From Candidatus Sumerlaeota bacterium (lineage in GTDB: Bacteria; Sumerlaeota; Sumerlaeia; MWCT01; JAUWMI01): a stretch of DNA of 64,000 bases. Positions 17,250-25,195 of this stretch are shown here, piece by piece. The stretch lies in NCBI GenBank assembly GCA_030613245.1, contig JAUWMI010000005.1, positions 57,749 to 121,748 of the forward strand. The letters are read 5' to 3'. The translations under genes and the position numbers were made by a program. Under the pieces are notes generated by a model. The model was given only the letters and a program-made list of their open reading frames with translations. It was not told where the DNA came from and ran no database searches. Position 1 is the first letter of the stretch, and each line of letters opens with the position of its first letter.

Positions 17250-18356
17250 ATGCGGCGAGGAACGCACGTTCAATATTCCCCCGATACTATCTGGATTGAC
17301 GAGCGGGTAAAGCATCTGCCGCTGGTTGAGCGTGTTCTTTCACGGTCATCAGGCTCACGCGTGGAATATACGACTGATCCGAAGCAGCTCATTCAGGAAG
17401 CACGAAGTCGTCCGGACGCGCGCACTGCGGGCAAGCACAAGCTGCTGCTTACGCGCAACGATGGCGCTTTTTTTCGGCCGTGTCCGGGAACACCCCGATA
17501 CCTCTGCTGCGGCTATCAGATTCTCGATGCCGCGGAAAACTGTACCCTGGAATGTAGCTACTGCGTTCTGCAGACCTACCTCAGTAATCCTCTCATGGTG
17601 CTATTCGCGAATACCGACGATATGAAGCGAGAACTAAACAGGGTGTTTCGCCGGAAACCACAGCGGCGCATCCGCCTGGGGACTGGCGAGTTGACCGATA
17701 GCCTGGCGCTGGAACACCTGACCGACTTCAGCGAGCTTATTGTCCCGCTTGTCGAGCGGTATCCGCACGTTACCTTTGAGTTCAAGACCAAGACGGACAG
17801 TATAGAGAATTTACTAGCCAGAAGACCGAGCCCAAATCTGGTTGTATCGTGGTCGCTTAGTAGTGAGGCAATGATAGCGAGCGATGAGTGGAAGACCGCG
17901 ACGCTTGCACGCAGGATGTCAGCAGCGCAGCGTTGTGCCGAGCATGGCTTTCGTATCGGGTTTCACTTTGATCCGCTCATTGTTCATGACGGGTGGGAGC
18001 AGAACTATCAGAAGGTAGTGGAGCAGCTGTTTCATGCAGTACCGGCAGAGCAAATTATCTGGATTAGCCTGGGCGCGCTGCGCTTTCCCCCATCGCTTAA
18101 GCCGATCATTCAAGAACGATTTCCGCGAAGCAGAATTCTTTACGAGGAGTTCATTGTCGGCGAGGACGGTAAGTTGCGCTATTTTAAGCCGCTTCGGGTT
18201 GAGCTCTACCAGAAGATGGTAGAATGGATTCGCGAGCTAGCGCCGCAGGCGTTTATCTACCTATGTATGGAGAGTTCCGACGTCTGGAAGAAGGTCTTTG
18301 GCAAAGCGCCGCGGAATAACTGCGAGCTGGGACGGATGCTTGATGAGCGATGTTGA
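17250..18356 (+). CDS. SPL-like radical SAM protein (spore photoproduct lyase family)
   Basis: 368 residues. The radical SAM cluster motif is CTLECSYC (Cys 98, 102 and 105 in this numbering), the C-x3-C-x2-C form, embedded in CCGYQILDAAENC before it and VLQTYLSN after it. This layout is that of the spore photoproduct lyase family, whose founding member repairs a UV-induced thymine dimer. Later motifs RLGTGELTDSLALEHL and FKTKTDSIENLL also fit. Non-spore bacteria carry homologues of unknown substrate. Start: GGAG lies 5 nt before the ATG at 17250; the frame runs further up to 17163 but without support. It overlaps the next gene by 14 nt. Confidence 0.85.
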   Translation: MRRGTHVQYSPDTIWIDERVKHLPLVERVLSRSSGSRVEYTTDPKQLIQEARSRPDARTAGKHKLLLTRNDGAFFRPCPGTPRYLCCGYQILDAAENCTLECSYCVLQTYLSNPLMVLFANTDDMKRELNRVFRRKPQRRIRLGTGELTDSLALEHLTDFSELIVPLVERYPHVTFEFKTKTDSIENLLARRPSPNLVVSWSLSSEAMIASDEWKTATLARRMSAAQRCAEHGFRIGFHFDPLIVHDGWEQNYQKVVEQLFHAVPAEQIIWISLGALRFPPSLKPIIQERFPRSRILYEEFIVGEDGKLRYFKPLRVELYQKMVEWIRELAPQAFIYLCMESSDVWKKVFGKAPRNNCELGRMLDERC

Positions 18357-19092
18357 GCAGAAAAGGTGTGTGGCAATCGTGTGTGCCGTGGGGCCTGAGA
18401 TGCGCGCAGTGGCAGCACGCCTCAGGCGCGCGAAGAAGAGCGGGATGGGCCTGTTTTCGTCGTACAAAGGCGAGCTGGGCGGTATGGCGTGTCGGCTGGT
18501 TCTATCAGGTATGGGGGTGACAGCAGCATACGCGGCGACGAAACAGGTATGCCACCAGTGCGCACCGCAGCTCGTTGTTAGCTTTGGCGTTGCCGGCGCC
18601 CTGGATCCAGCGCTTGAGATTGGCGATGTGGTGATTGGCCACACGGCAGCGCATCTTCAGCTCTCCGCAGAAGAGGTGGTGCGCATTCGTATGACAATGG
18701 AAAGCCAGGGGACGCAGATCTCGATGCTCCCGCTAACACCACTTGTAGAACAAATCACCATGGATCAGGGCCCGGCGGAACGCCTTGCGTCGCAATTTGA
18801 ACTGAAAGTTACTCGTGCGCTCAGCACCAACTTTGCTGTGTGCTCAGATCGCGTGCGCGATCTCTTGTGGCACACTTACGAATTGCCAATTGTAGACCAG
18901 GAGAGTTATGGCGTGCTCAAAGCAGCAAAGGAGGAAAGGACAGCGGGAATAATTGTGCGCGCTATTGCTGACCGCGCAGGCGATGACGCAGAAAACGAAT
19001 GCCATCGCCATGCAGCCCAAGTCTTGTTAACAAGATCGGAAATCCTGGAGCGGATAGTTCAAGCGTTCATATCGGCCCGTTCTGGGCAGTGA
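18343..19092 (+). CDS. Nucleoside phosphorylase / nucleosidase family protein (MTAN-like fold)
   Basis: 249 residues from the ATG at 18343, inside the end of the SPL-like gene (14-nt overlap). The PNP/UDP phosphorylase fold is indicated by VAIVCAVGPEMRAV, LVLSGMGVTAAYAAT, LVVSFGVAGALDPALEIGDV and VDQESYGVLKAA, the last at the position of the DMEGAA motif of MTA/SAH nucleosidases. The Glu is kept but the surrounding residues differ, as in hopanoid-associated and futalosine-type members. It presumably cleaves an N-glycosidic bond in a nucleoside-like compound. The tight coupling with a radical SAM repair-type enzyme suggests a joint pathway. The substrate is unknown. Confidence 0.75.
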   Translation: MSDVEQKRCVAIVCAVGPEMRAVAARLRRAKKSGMGLFSSYKGELGGMACRLVLSGMGVTAAYAATKQVCHQCAPQLVVSFGVAGALDPALEIGDVVIGHTAAHLQLSAEEVVRIRMTMESQGTQISMLPLTPLVEQITMDQGPAERLASQFELKVTRALSTNFAVCSDRVRDLLWHTYELPIVDQESYGVLKAAKEERTAGIIVRAIADRAGDDAENECHRHAAQVLLTRSEILERIVQAFISARSGQ

Positions 19093-19123
19093 TTTATCCC
19101 CTTCAAATGCTTCTTAGATGCTC

Positions 19124-19171
19124 GGTTCTCATTGGTTGTCAATGGTTAGGCATTTAACGGTGATGAGAACC
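19124..19171. repeat. Inverted repeat GGTTCTCAT...ATGAGAACC
   Basis: Two 9-nt arms separated by 30 nt lie just downstream of the nucleosidase gene and just before the rarA remnant. No T run follows, so a terminator role is doubtful. It could mark the border of the rearranged segment. Confidence 0.45.
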
Positions 19172-19181
19172 AGAGGCATTC

Positions 19182-19272
19182 TCAGGTGGGGTCTTTTTTG
19201 AGTTCTTTCTTCTTTTGCTCCCACCACTCAATGCGCTTTCTGATTTCCCTTTCGAAACCAAAGTCGCCGGGC
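19182..19272 (-). pseudogene. Remnant copy of the rarA 3' end
   Basis: Read on the minus strand, the frame gives PGDFGFEREIRKRIEWWEQK followed by a lysine-rich tail and a TGA. The intact rarA ends PGRFGFEKEIKKRIEWWEKK plus a lysine-rich tail. DNA similarity is high over about 90 nt and stops abruptly at the PG codons. No upstream rarA sequence is present, so this is a fragment, not a gene. It stands in the same orientation 1.85 kb downstream of intact rarA, with the lipoprotein and toxin-antitoxin genes between the two copies. Confidence 0.8.
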
Positions 19273-19336
19273 TTTAATACCGTCCGACCCCGTTTTCACC
19301 CCGTTTTCACCGGCGCCATTTTCACAAACAACATCC

Positions 19337-20158
19337 CTATGGTGCGTAGGCTTTGCGGACGGGAATCTTTGTGCGATCAAAAGGTTGGTAGTTTTCGATG
19401 CTTCCGACACGTGCAAGCCGGACCCAATTCCGCAGCACTTTGCCCCCTGAGTCGCTGAAGTATTCCGTCTGAAACCCGACGCCTCTGGAGTTTGAGGAAA
19501 AATACTCCATCCCGACAATTTTTCCTTCCGGGTCGCGTTCCCAGCCGATGAAAATCACCGAGTGTCCGGTCTTGTTGTTGCGACTAAAGTCGCAGAAGTC
19601 GCCTGGTTTTGCCTCTTCCCAGTCAGTGATTTTTCTCCCCAGCCCATAGTATTCAATAGCCTTCTGGGGGCTGTCGCCTTTCCCTTCGATATACCAGAAC
19701 TGGAGCATGTTGAAGAGGTCACGGAACGTCATGCCATTAAAATCGTCTGGGTCCAGCCCCTTTTGAATGTTGCGCAGTTGCATGGTACGCACGAAAACCT
19801 CGAACGTCAACCCGCAACAATAGCTGGATCGCGTATTATCGGGATGTGCCTTTGTGACTCTCTGCCCCTTATAGTAAAGGTTCTGAGTGGTCCCCAGGTA
19901 TACGTCATACTCCAGAGGCTTACAGCGATACGGATACGCACCAGCCTCAAGCGGATAGGCGTCGATGACTTTGAGTACGTAAGGATTAAGCGAACCCTCG
20001 GAATCATCAATAACTGGCGTTGCCCGCGCAAGAAACCTGTCCACGGGCGAAAAATTTCGCCCATCCACCGGATAGGGTCGGATGAGCGAACATCCCGCCG
20101 CCAGCAATGCAACACCAAGCACCAAACTCATTACCCATATTGCTCTGCATCTCGACAT
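19337..20158 (-). CDS. Lipoprotein, possible NlpC/P60-like cysteine peptidase or amidase
   Basis: 273 residues with a lipoprotein signal (SLVLGVALLAAGC; the Cys would be lipidated). The start at 20158 has GGAGG 7 nt upstream; a GTG at 20164 is too close to that site. The mature part contains SSYCCGLTFEVFVRTM, where a Cys lies at the head of a helix, and later GDFCDFSRNNKTGHSVIFIG, with a His on a strand. This Cys-then-His arrangement is typical of papain-like NlpC/P60 and CHAP hydrolases, which cut peptidoglycan stem peptides or amide bonds. I regard the catalytic call as likely but unproved. The gene sits between the rarA remnant and the toxin-antitoxin pair. Confidence 0.7.
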   Translation of the reverse strand: MSRCRAIWVMSLVLGVALLAAGCSLIRPYPVDGRNFSPVDRFLARATPVIDDSEGSLNPYVLKVIDAYPLEAGAYPYRCKPLEYDVYLGTTQNLYYKGQRVTKAHPDNTRSSYCCGLTFEVFVRTMQLRNIQKGLDPDDFNGMTFRDLFNMLQFWYIEGKGDSPQKAIEYYGLGRKITDWEEAKPGDFCDFSRNNKTGHSVIFIGWERDPEGKIVGMEYFSSNSRGVGFQTEYFSDSGGKVLRNWVRLARVGSIENYQPFDRTKIPVRKAYAP

Positions 20159-20253
20159 AATCACACCTCCTCAAAATAAGATGAGTATTGTCAAAACGTA
20201 ACCGTATGTTCGCCGCAGCGAGAACAGCAAACGGGATCTAGCTGCGCGTAATT

Positions 20254-20362
20254 TCAGACCACGCGAGCGATAGTGCCGAGAGCAAGTGCCGACAACATGT
20301 GTGCCACATGCTCCTCACGGGCGTAGAAATCCTTGAACGCTTGATTCAGTACTTTGCTCTTA
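20254..20362 (-). other. Short open frame after doc, possible remnant
   Basis: On the minus strand, immediately after and overlapping the doc stop in another frame, about 33 codons read QAFKDFYAREEHVAHMLSAL and ALGTIARVV before a TGA. The composition is protein-like, but there is no good start codon or ribosome site. It may be the tail of a lost gene or chance. No homology is recognised. Confidence 0.2.
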
Positions 20363-20735
20363 CTATGTGATCATGGAGCCAGGTGACAAGCTGTTCGCGA
20401 GAAAGATTTCCAGATGCTAGTCCAAGCATTATTTGTTCTTGCTCATCAGCGGAAGCCCGGATTTGAAAGCCATTCAGAATTAAGAATACTTCCATTGCTG
20501 CATGGGCTACGCGCTTGTTTCCATCAACGAATGGATGATTGTGAACGATGGAAAAACAGAGAGCGGCTGCCTTATCCACAAGAGCGGGATAAAGATTCTC
20601 GCCGCCAAAGGTCATACGAGGCTGAGCAATCGCGGATTCGAGCGCGCCAAGATCCCGGAGCCTTGGAGACCCTCCCGTTTGCTCGATGATCTTTCTATGA
20701 AGATCTAACACCTCGGCCAATGTTAAATATCGCAT
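20346..20735 (-). CDS. doc: Doc/Fic-domain toxin (death-on-curing family)
   Basis: 129 residues, the usual Doc length. The Fic-type motif HNHPFVDGNKRVAHAAMEVF has the Doc variant with Lys in place of the Gly of full-length Fic AMP-transferases. The N-terminal YLTLAEVLDLHRKII matches Doc, whose phage P1 member phosphorylates elongation factor EF-Tu. The gene overlaps the antitoxin gene by one base (TAATG), the usual translational coupling of a type II toxin-antitoxin operon. It lies between rarA and a lipoprotein gene, inside a segment bounded by a rarA duplication. Confidence 0.92.
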   Translation of the reverse strand: MRYLTLAEVLDLHRKIIEQTGGSPRLRDLGALESAIAQPRMTFGGENLYPALVDKAAALCFSIVHNHPFVDGNKRVAHAAMEVFLILNGFQIRASADEQEQIMLGLASGNLSREQLVTWLHDHIVRAKY

Positions 20736-20929
20736 TAGGCAAGCCTTCGATAGAGCTCTTTGTTCTTGCGCAGTACAAGCTCACTGGCTTTTTGGAATTC
20801 CTCCCGGGGCTGGCCCAGCAGGTCGGTTAATACGGCTCGTGCTAGTTGTTCAGGTTCCACTCCAAGGCGCTGGGCGGTTTGCCTAAGGTTTTCGGCTTCA
20901 TCTTGCGATAGCTTGACGGATATTCTCAC
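20735..20929 (-). CDS. Antitoxin partner of Doc, ribbon-helix-helix-like
   Basis: 64 residues. The N-terminal RISVKLSQDEAENLRQTAQR resembles a ribbon-helix-helix DNA-binding segment (strand then two helices). The acidic and basic C-terminal helix (FQKASELVLRKNKELYRRLA) is the pattern that binds Doc-type toxins. Translation starts at GTG, 6 nt after GGAGG. It probably neutralises the downstream Doc protein and represses its own promoter, which should lie in 20930-21124. The last base of its stop codon region overlaps the toxin ATG. Confidence 0.85.
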   Translation of the reverse strand: MRISVKLSQDEAENLRQTAQRLGVEPEQLARAVLTDLLGQPREEFQKASELVLRKNKELYRRLA

Positions 20930-21124
20930 AATTTACCTCCTATGCTCAGGATAATCATTTTGCAATAATTTATGCTGAGAACTTTCGATATCTTCAAGAT
21001 TTTTGCAGCCTTTGTTTCCTTGGAACTGGCGGCCTTGAGCCTGCATTCCAATGGAGGGCGAAAACCAACGCAACTATGCAGGATATCTATCTAGTAATCC
21101 ATCAACGGAGCACCAGCGGCGCAG

Positions 21125-22468
21125 TCAAGAGGAATCTTTTTTCACTTCCTTTTTCTTTTTCTCCCACCACTCAATGCGTTTTTTGATTTCCTTTTCGAAA
21201 CCGAAGCGGCCGGGGATGTAAAACTTCTTTTCCTTGATCTCATCGGGGAGGTAGTCCTGCGGGGCATAGTGCTCGGGCGCATTATGGTCGTACTGGTAGC
21301 CTTTGCCATAGCCAAGCGCTTTCATGAGTGATGTGGGGGCATTGCGAATGACGAACGGTACAGGCAGGGCGCCGGAGCGCTGAATCTCACTCTGCACTTC
21401 GTTAAAGGCGCGGTAGATGGAGTTACTCTTCGGTGCGGTGGCAAGGTAGAGAGCGGCCTGTGCGAGTGCGAGTTCGCCCTCGGGCGAGCCGAGCGATTCA
21501 TAGGCCTCCTTTGCAGCCATAGCAACCACCAGTGCCTGAGGGTCAGCATTGCCGATATCCTCGGATGCAAAGCGAATCATACGGCGTGCCACATAGAGCG
21601 GTTCTTCGCCGGACTCGAGCATACGTCCGAGCCAATAAAGCGAGGCGTCGGGATCGCTGCCACGAAGGCTTTTATGAAAGGCGGAGATCAGGTTGTAGTG
21701 TTCTTCGCCGGTTTTGTCGTACGTGAGCTGCTGGCGCTGGCTGAGCTCTTTGATAATGTCGTGAGTGATGTGAATTGGCTGCGCAGGATCACTTCTAAGC
21801 GACATGACAGCGAGCTCAAGGAGATTGAGTGCCCGCCGGGCATCACCATCTGAAAGCCGGATAATGAGCTCGAAAATACCCTCGTCGCACTCGATCTGCC
21901 ATTTGCCGAGCCCTCGTTCTTTGTCTTGAATCGCGCGCTCCAGGATAGTCTTGAGGTCTTCCTCGCTGAGACGATTGAGCACGAACACCCGGCAGCGCGA
22001 AAGCAACGGTGAAATGATAGAAAATGAAGGGTTTTCCGTGGTCGCGCCAATAATGATAATCGTGCCATCCTCAACGAATGGCAAGAAGACATCCTGCTGG
22101 ATTTTATTAAAGCGATGCACCTCATCAATGAAGAGGATTGTATTGCGATTATAGCCGGAGCGATTAAGCTTCGCCTGCTCAATGACGCTCTTGATCTCCT
22201 TAATACCTGAGGTGACAGCGCTGAGCGATACGAAGTCGGCCTGAGTGAGGTTGGTAATAACCATAGCAAGGGTAGTTTTGCCTGAGCCGGGCGGTCCCCA
22301 GAAGATCATCGAGCAAAGCTTGTCCTCTTGAATGAGCTTGCGCAAGAGCGAGCCTTCGCCCAGGAGCTGCTCCTGGCCGACGAATTCACTGAATTTGCGC
22401 GGACGAATGCGATCGGCTAGCGGTTTAGCGTCGGATTCTTTGGAATTGTTTTGTTGAAATAGATTCAT
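21125..22468 (-). CDS. rarA: Replication-associated recombination protein A, AAA+ ATPase
   Basis: 447 residues, the usual RarA/MgsA length. N-terminal PLADRIRPRKFSEFVGQEQL, Walker A GPPGSGKT at 58-65, Walker B ILFIDEVHRF, sensor 1 GATTENPSF, then the tetramerisation and C-terminal domain (ALYWLGRMLESGEEP, RRMIRFASEDIGNADPQAL). RarA is a clamp-loader-like ATPase acting at stalled replication forks together with SSB and RecA-pathway proteins. The lysine-rich C-terminus (EWWEKKKKEVKKDSS) is duplicated as a fragment at 19182-19272. No good ribosome site is visible before the ATG. The upstream gap of 570 nt carries hairpin repeats. Confidence 0.95.
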   Translation of the reverse strand: MNLFQQNNSKESDAKPLADRIRPRKFSEFVGQEQLLGEGSLLRKLIQEDKLCSMIFWGPPGSGKTTLAMVITNLTQADFVSLSAVTSGIKEIKSVIEQAKLNRSGYNRNTILFIDEVHRFNKIQQDVFLPFVEDGTIIIIGATTENPSFSIISPLLSRCRVFVLNRLSEEDLKTILERAIQDKERGLGKWQIECDEGIFELIIRLSDGDARRALNLLELAVMSLRSDPAQPIHITHDIIKELSQRQQLTYDKTGEEHYNLISAFHKSLRGSDPDASLYWLGRMLESGEEPLYVARRMIRFASEDIGNADPQALVVAMAAKEAYESLGSPEGELALAQAALYLATAPKSNSIYRAFNEVQSEIQRSGALPVPFVIRNAPTSLMKALGYGKGYQYDHNAPEHYAPQDYLPDEIKEKKFYIPGRFGFEKEIKKRIEWWEKKKKEVKKDSS

Positions 22469-22487
22469 GGTGTTGTCATTAGCTGTC

Positions 22488-22514
22488 TTGGGGTTTGATG
22501 AATCAAACCCCTAC
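22488..22514. repeat. GTAGGGGT-family palindrome upstream of rarA
   Basis: TTGGGGTTTGATGAATCAAA continues to CCCCTAC, forming a 27-nt hairpin 20 nt upstream of the rarA start. The gap 22469-23038 contains this unit, a composite repeat (22844-22920) and a TGCGCCTCAGGCGCA palindrome near 22940, and no gene that I can support. Confidence 0.65.
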
Positions 22515-22843
22515 AAATGCAAATTGTCCTGGCTTCCAATTCATCTGCAGCGGTCGCACTTGTGCGCCTTAGGTGCATTTATGCCACGGCAATTTCGTGT
22601 TGTGCTGCTCCACTCGCCTCCCTCATAAAACCAAGGGTATTGCAAAAGGCATTCGAGCGGCGCTAAAGGTAAGACAAGTATAGCCATGTGAGGTAGGCTG
22701 GTTCAACGACTTTTTCTCATTTCTTCATGCACGGGTTCACATCATTCTTGTTCGAAGTGCCTATTCTTGAAAAGCAAGGGATATGCACGTTTCCGCTTCG
22801 CTTTGCTTACACCAGTGCTTGTTTTTCGCTGTATCTCACGCAA

Positions 22844-22920
22844 GAACGTAGGGGCAGGTTTCGAACTCGCCCCTGCAATCCTATACAACGCATGTAAGGG
22901 CGACCCGTCCGTCGTGTACG
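22844..22920. repeat. Composite double-hairpin repeat, copy 1
   Basis: Order of parts: GAACGTAGGGGCAGGTTT, a mirrored CGCCCCTGCAATCCT, TACAACGCAT, then AGGGCGACCCGTCC. The same order with small changes is found at 29794-29869. The left half belongs to the GTAGGGGC family; the right half is a GGCGACCCG hairpin with damaged symmetry in this copy. Confidence 0.65.
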
Positions 22921-23038
22921 TTGCATCGCAGTGGTTAATGCGCCTCAGGCGCACATTTTGATAGCGTGCTTTAAGCGCGGAGGCGAGTTAATCGTGTCAC
23001 TATGATCTTGTTGAGAAAAGGCTGGGGCCTTAAGTGTC

Positions 23039-24385
23039 CTATTTTTTACTGGTCAAATCACGCATGACCAGACCTGTGAGGATTTTGGGGTAGAAGAAGG
23101 TGGACTTATGAGGCATGATTTCGCCTTTTGAGGCGATCTTGCGCAGCTGGTCTATGGCAATAGGGTTTAGGACAAAACCGACGCATCCTTTGCGTTCTTC
23201 CAGAAGCTTCAGGACATCCTTGATGTCTCGCATGTAGAAGACATCTTCGTCATCCAGTTCGATCTCAGGGTTACCTATCCAAACCTGGGCAATGACGTAA
23301 TTATGGAGTATCGTGACGTCAAGACTTTTCATGTCCTGACTCATCTCTTCTTCGATCATTTTGCATAGTTTGGCGGTCTTTTTTAGGGCACATATCACTA
23401 CGCGGCCTTTGGGGAGTATCATGCCGAACGCTATACGCTCTTTGCCGGCCTTTGTAAGTTCCTTGCGGATAATGAGTTCAGCTTTATCCAGATTGGCAAG
23501 ATCAATAGAGATGTTCTTGAGGTTAAAGTACTGAGAAAGGTCTTCCATCACTTCATCCAGATCAACGCCGGCCCCAAGCTCGCGCGCGAGCACACGATGT
23601 GTTGGGAGCACGACCATGCCTTCGTCATAGAAATTCGACAGAAACATCATCAGGTGGTCATAGGGCTGACGACCATCGCGTTTGCCTGTGGCTTCGCGCA
23701 TCTCGTCGCGGTAAGCCAGAGCGGCTTCGTAGCGATGATGGCCGTCGGCAATAAACAGATCCTTGTCGGCCATGAGCTGATGAATTTGGTTAACGAACTT
23801 TTTTAAATGCACGACCCAGAGGCGATAAGTCACCCGTTCTTCGTCCACGAACGTTTCCCAAACTTTCGCCTTCATGCATTCGTCTAGCACAGCGTCTATT
23901 TTTTTCTCGGGATCGCTACAAAGGGCAAAGACGGGGCTGAGGTTGCAGCGCGTGGCGCGAAGTAATTGAAGACGGTCAGCCTTTGGCCTGGCAAAGGTGT
24001 GTTCATGACCTCTAATCTTGCCGGATTTGTAGTTCTCGAGTTTTACAAGCGCAAACAGGCCGCGACGGCGGAGCGTTCCCAGGCCGGGCTGGCTAAATTC
24101 CTGCTCGCAAACGTAAAGACATTTCTTGTTGTCCTCCACCAGAATGCCGTCGCGTTTCCACGTCTGCAGATAGTTCGCAGCGCGGATGTATTTATTGTTA
24201 TATTCATCGTCGGCCACCCTATCATGACCGACAATAAGCCGCACGACATTATTGGGATGGCGATAATAGTAGAGTCGCTGGCTCTCGGGCGTAATCACGT
24301 CATACGGCGGGGCAAGAACATGACTCAGGTTCTCAATCAGACGTGAATTATAGCGAGTCCCAATAAATGGAAGTACTTCTGCCAT
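23039..24385 (-). CDS. DUF1015 family protein
   Basis: 448 residues. It opens with EVLPFIGTRYNSRLIENLSH and VLAPPYDVITPESQRLYYYR, and its centre has LFIADGHHRYEAALAYRDEM; these are the signature blocks of the DUF1015 family. The function is not established: members are conserved in many bacteria and archaea, and distant relation to ParB/Srx-type free serine kinases has been discussed, so an ATP-dependent small-molecule kinase is one possibility. The His-His-Arg cluster in ADGHHRYE is the best candidate active site. It has no operon partner; rarA lies 570 nt downstream and a geneless 800-nt region upstream. Confidence 0.85.
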   Translation of the reverse strand: MAEVLPFIGTRYNSRLIENLSHVLAPPYDVITPESQRLYYYRHPNNVVRLIVGHDRVADDEYNNKYIRAANYLQTWKRDGILVEDNKKCLYVCEQEFSQPGLGTLRRRGLFALVKLENYKSGKIRGHEHTFARPKADRLQLLRATRCNLSPVFALCSDPEKKIDAVLDECMKAKVWETFVDEERVTYRLWVVHLKKFVNQIHQLMADKDLFIADGHHRYEAALAYRDEMREATGKRDGRQPYDHLMMFLSNFYDEGMVVLPTHRVLARELGAGVDLDEVMEDLSQYFNLKNISIDLANLDKAELIIRKELTKAGKERIAFGMILPKGRVVICALKKTAKLCKMIEEEMSQDMKSLDVTILHNYVIAQVWIGNPEIELDDEDVFYMRDIKDVLKLLEERKGCVGFVLNPIAIDQLRKIASKGEIMPHKSTFFYPKILTGLVMRDLTSKK

Positions 24386-25195
24386 GGTACCTATCTACCT
24401 TTGCCTCACCGTTGCTGAGTTCCACATATTGCTGCCGAGATAGTCTTTTTTTTACTCGATTGTGGGGGATTGGACAACCGGAGAAGTCAAATCCTACAGG
24501 GTGCTCAACTAATCCCACAACTGAAGAGCTGAACACAAGAAAAATTCAGCTTCGCTACTTACAAGTTATACAATCTTCATGCTTTGAAATCGGATGTCAA
24601 TAGAGAACAGTGGTTTATTACAAAATTTATTTTGTCAATAACAGGGTTTGCAATATACCCGATCGGGTTACTCAATCACTACCTGCCAGACAGGCAATGC
24701 AACGAATGCCAATGGCAAAAACCCCTATGGAGCTGGATAAATTCGTCCCGGTTGCCAAAGACCACTTGCCCTGATAGAAAAATACGTAATGCAAATAGTC
24801 GACAGTAGCAGGAAAATCAAATGAAAAATGGCTCTTTCTCAAATGAGCCAGTACACCGTCACATTTGAAATGAGGGGAAGAAAAAACGGTGACTGTCCCA
24901 AGCGAGGAACGAGTGCAAGGACTGTACTCTATTTTTCTCGTAATGGGAGAGAATAATAAGCGTCAAAGCCTGGTTCATATACAGAAGATCAAACATAAAG
25001 AAATTCGGCAACGGGCGTAGTTTGTTATGCAAGTCTAAAAATACTAAAGTTGCTGGACGCCCTAAGCCTTTATTCTGCTAACTGATCCGAGAAAGAGCCT
25101 ATTAACTTATGTTCTTGCGTTTTGGCGAGGTGAACGATAGAGGTAAGGATAGTTGTGCTGGCAATGCAACTAACACTTAAATAGAGAGGTAGCTG
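24386..25195. other. Long intergenic region between divergent genes, no gene seen
   Basis: 810 nt between the DUF1015 gene (minus) and the peptide-binding-protein gene (plus). No reading frame of plausible composition and no tRNA-like fold is visible. Notable strings are a GGCTCTTTCTCAAATGAGCC hairpin (24830-24849), which resembles the tail of the composite repeat at 14065 and 30285, and AAAAAACGGTGACTGTCCC (about 24882-24899). It should contain both divergent promoters, but I cannot place them. Confidence 0.6.

Noticed and set aside
19093..19336. Possible small gene between the nucleosidase and lipoprotein genes
   Set aside because: The only coding signal is the 30-codon rarA end fragment; the rest has no start or plausible frame.
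22848..22885. TTCGAA-containing stem that looks like a tRNA T-arm
   Set aside because: It belongs to the composite hairpin repeat; no acceptor or anticodon arm surrounds it. I found no tRNA in the window.
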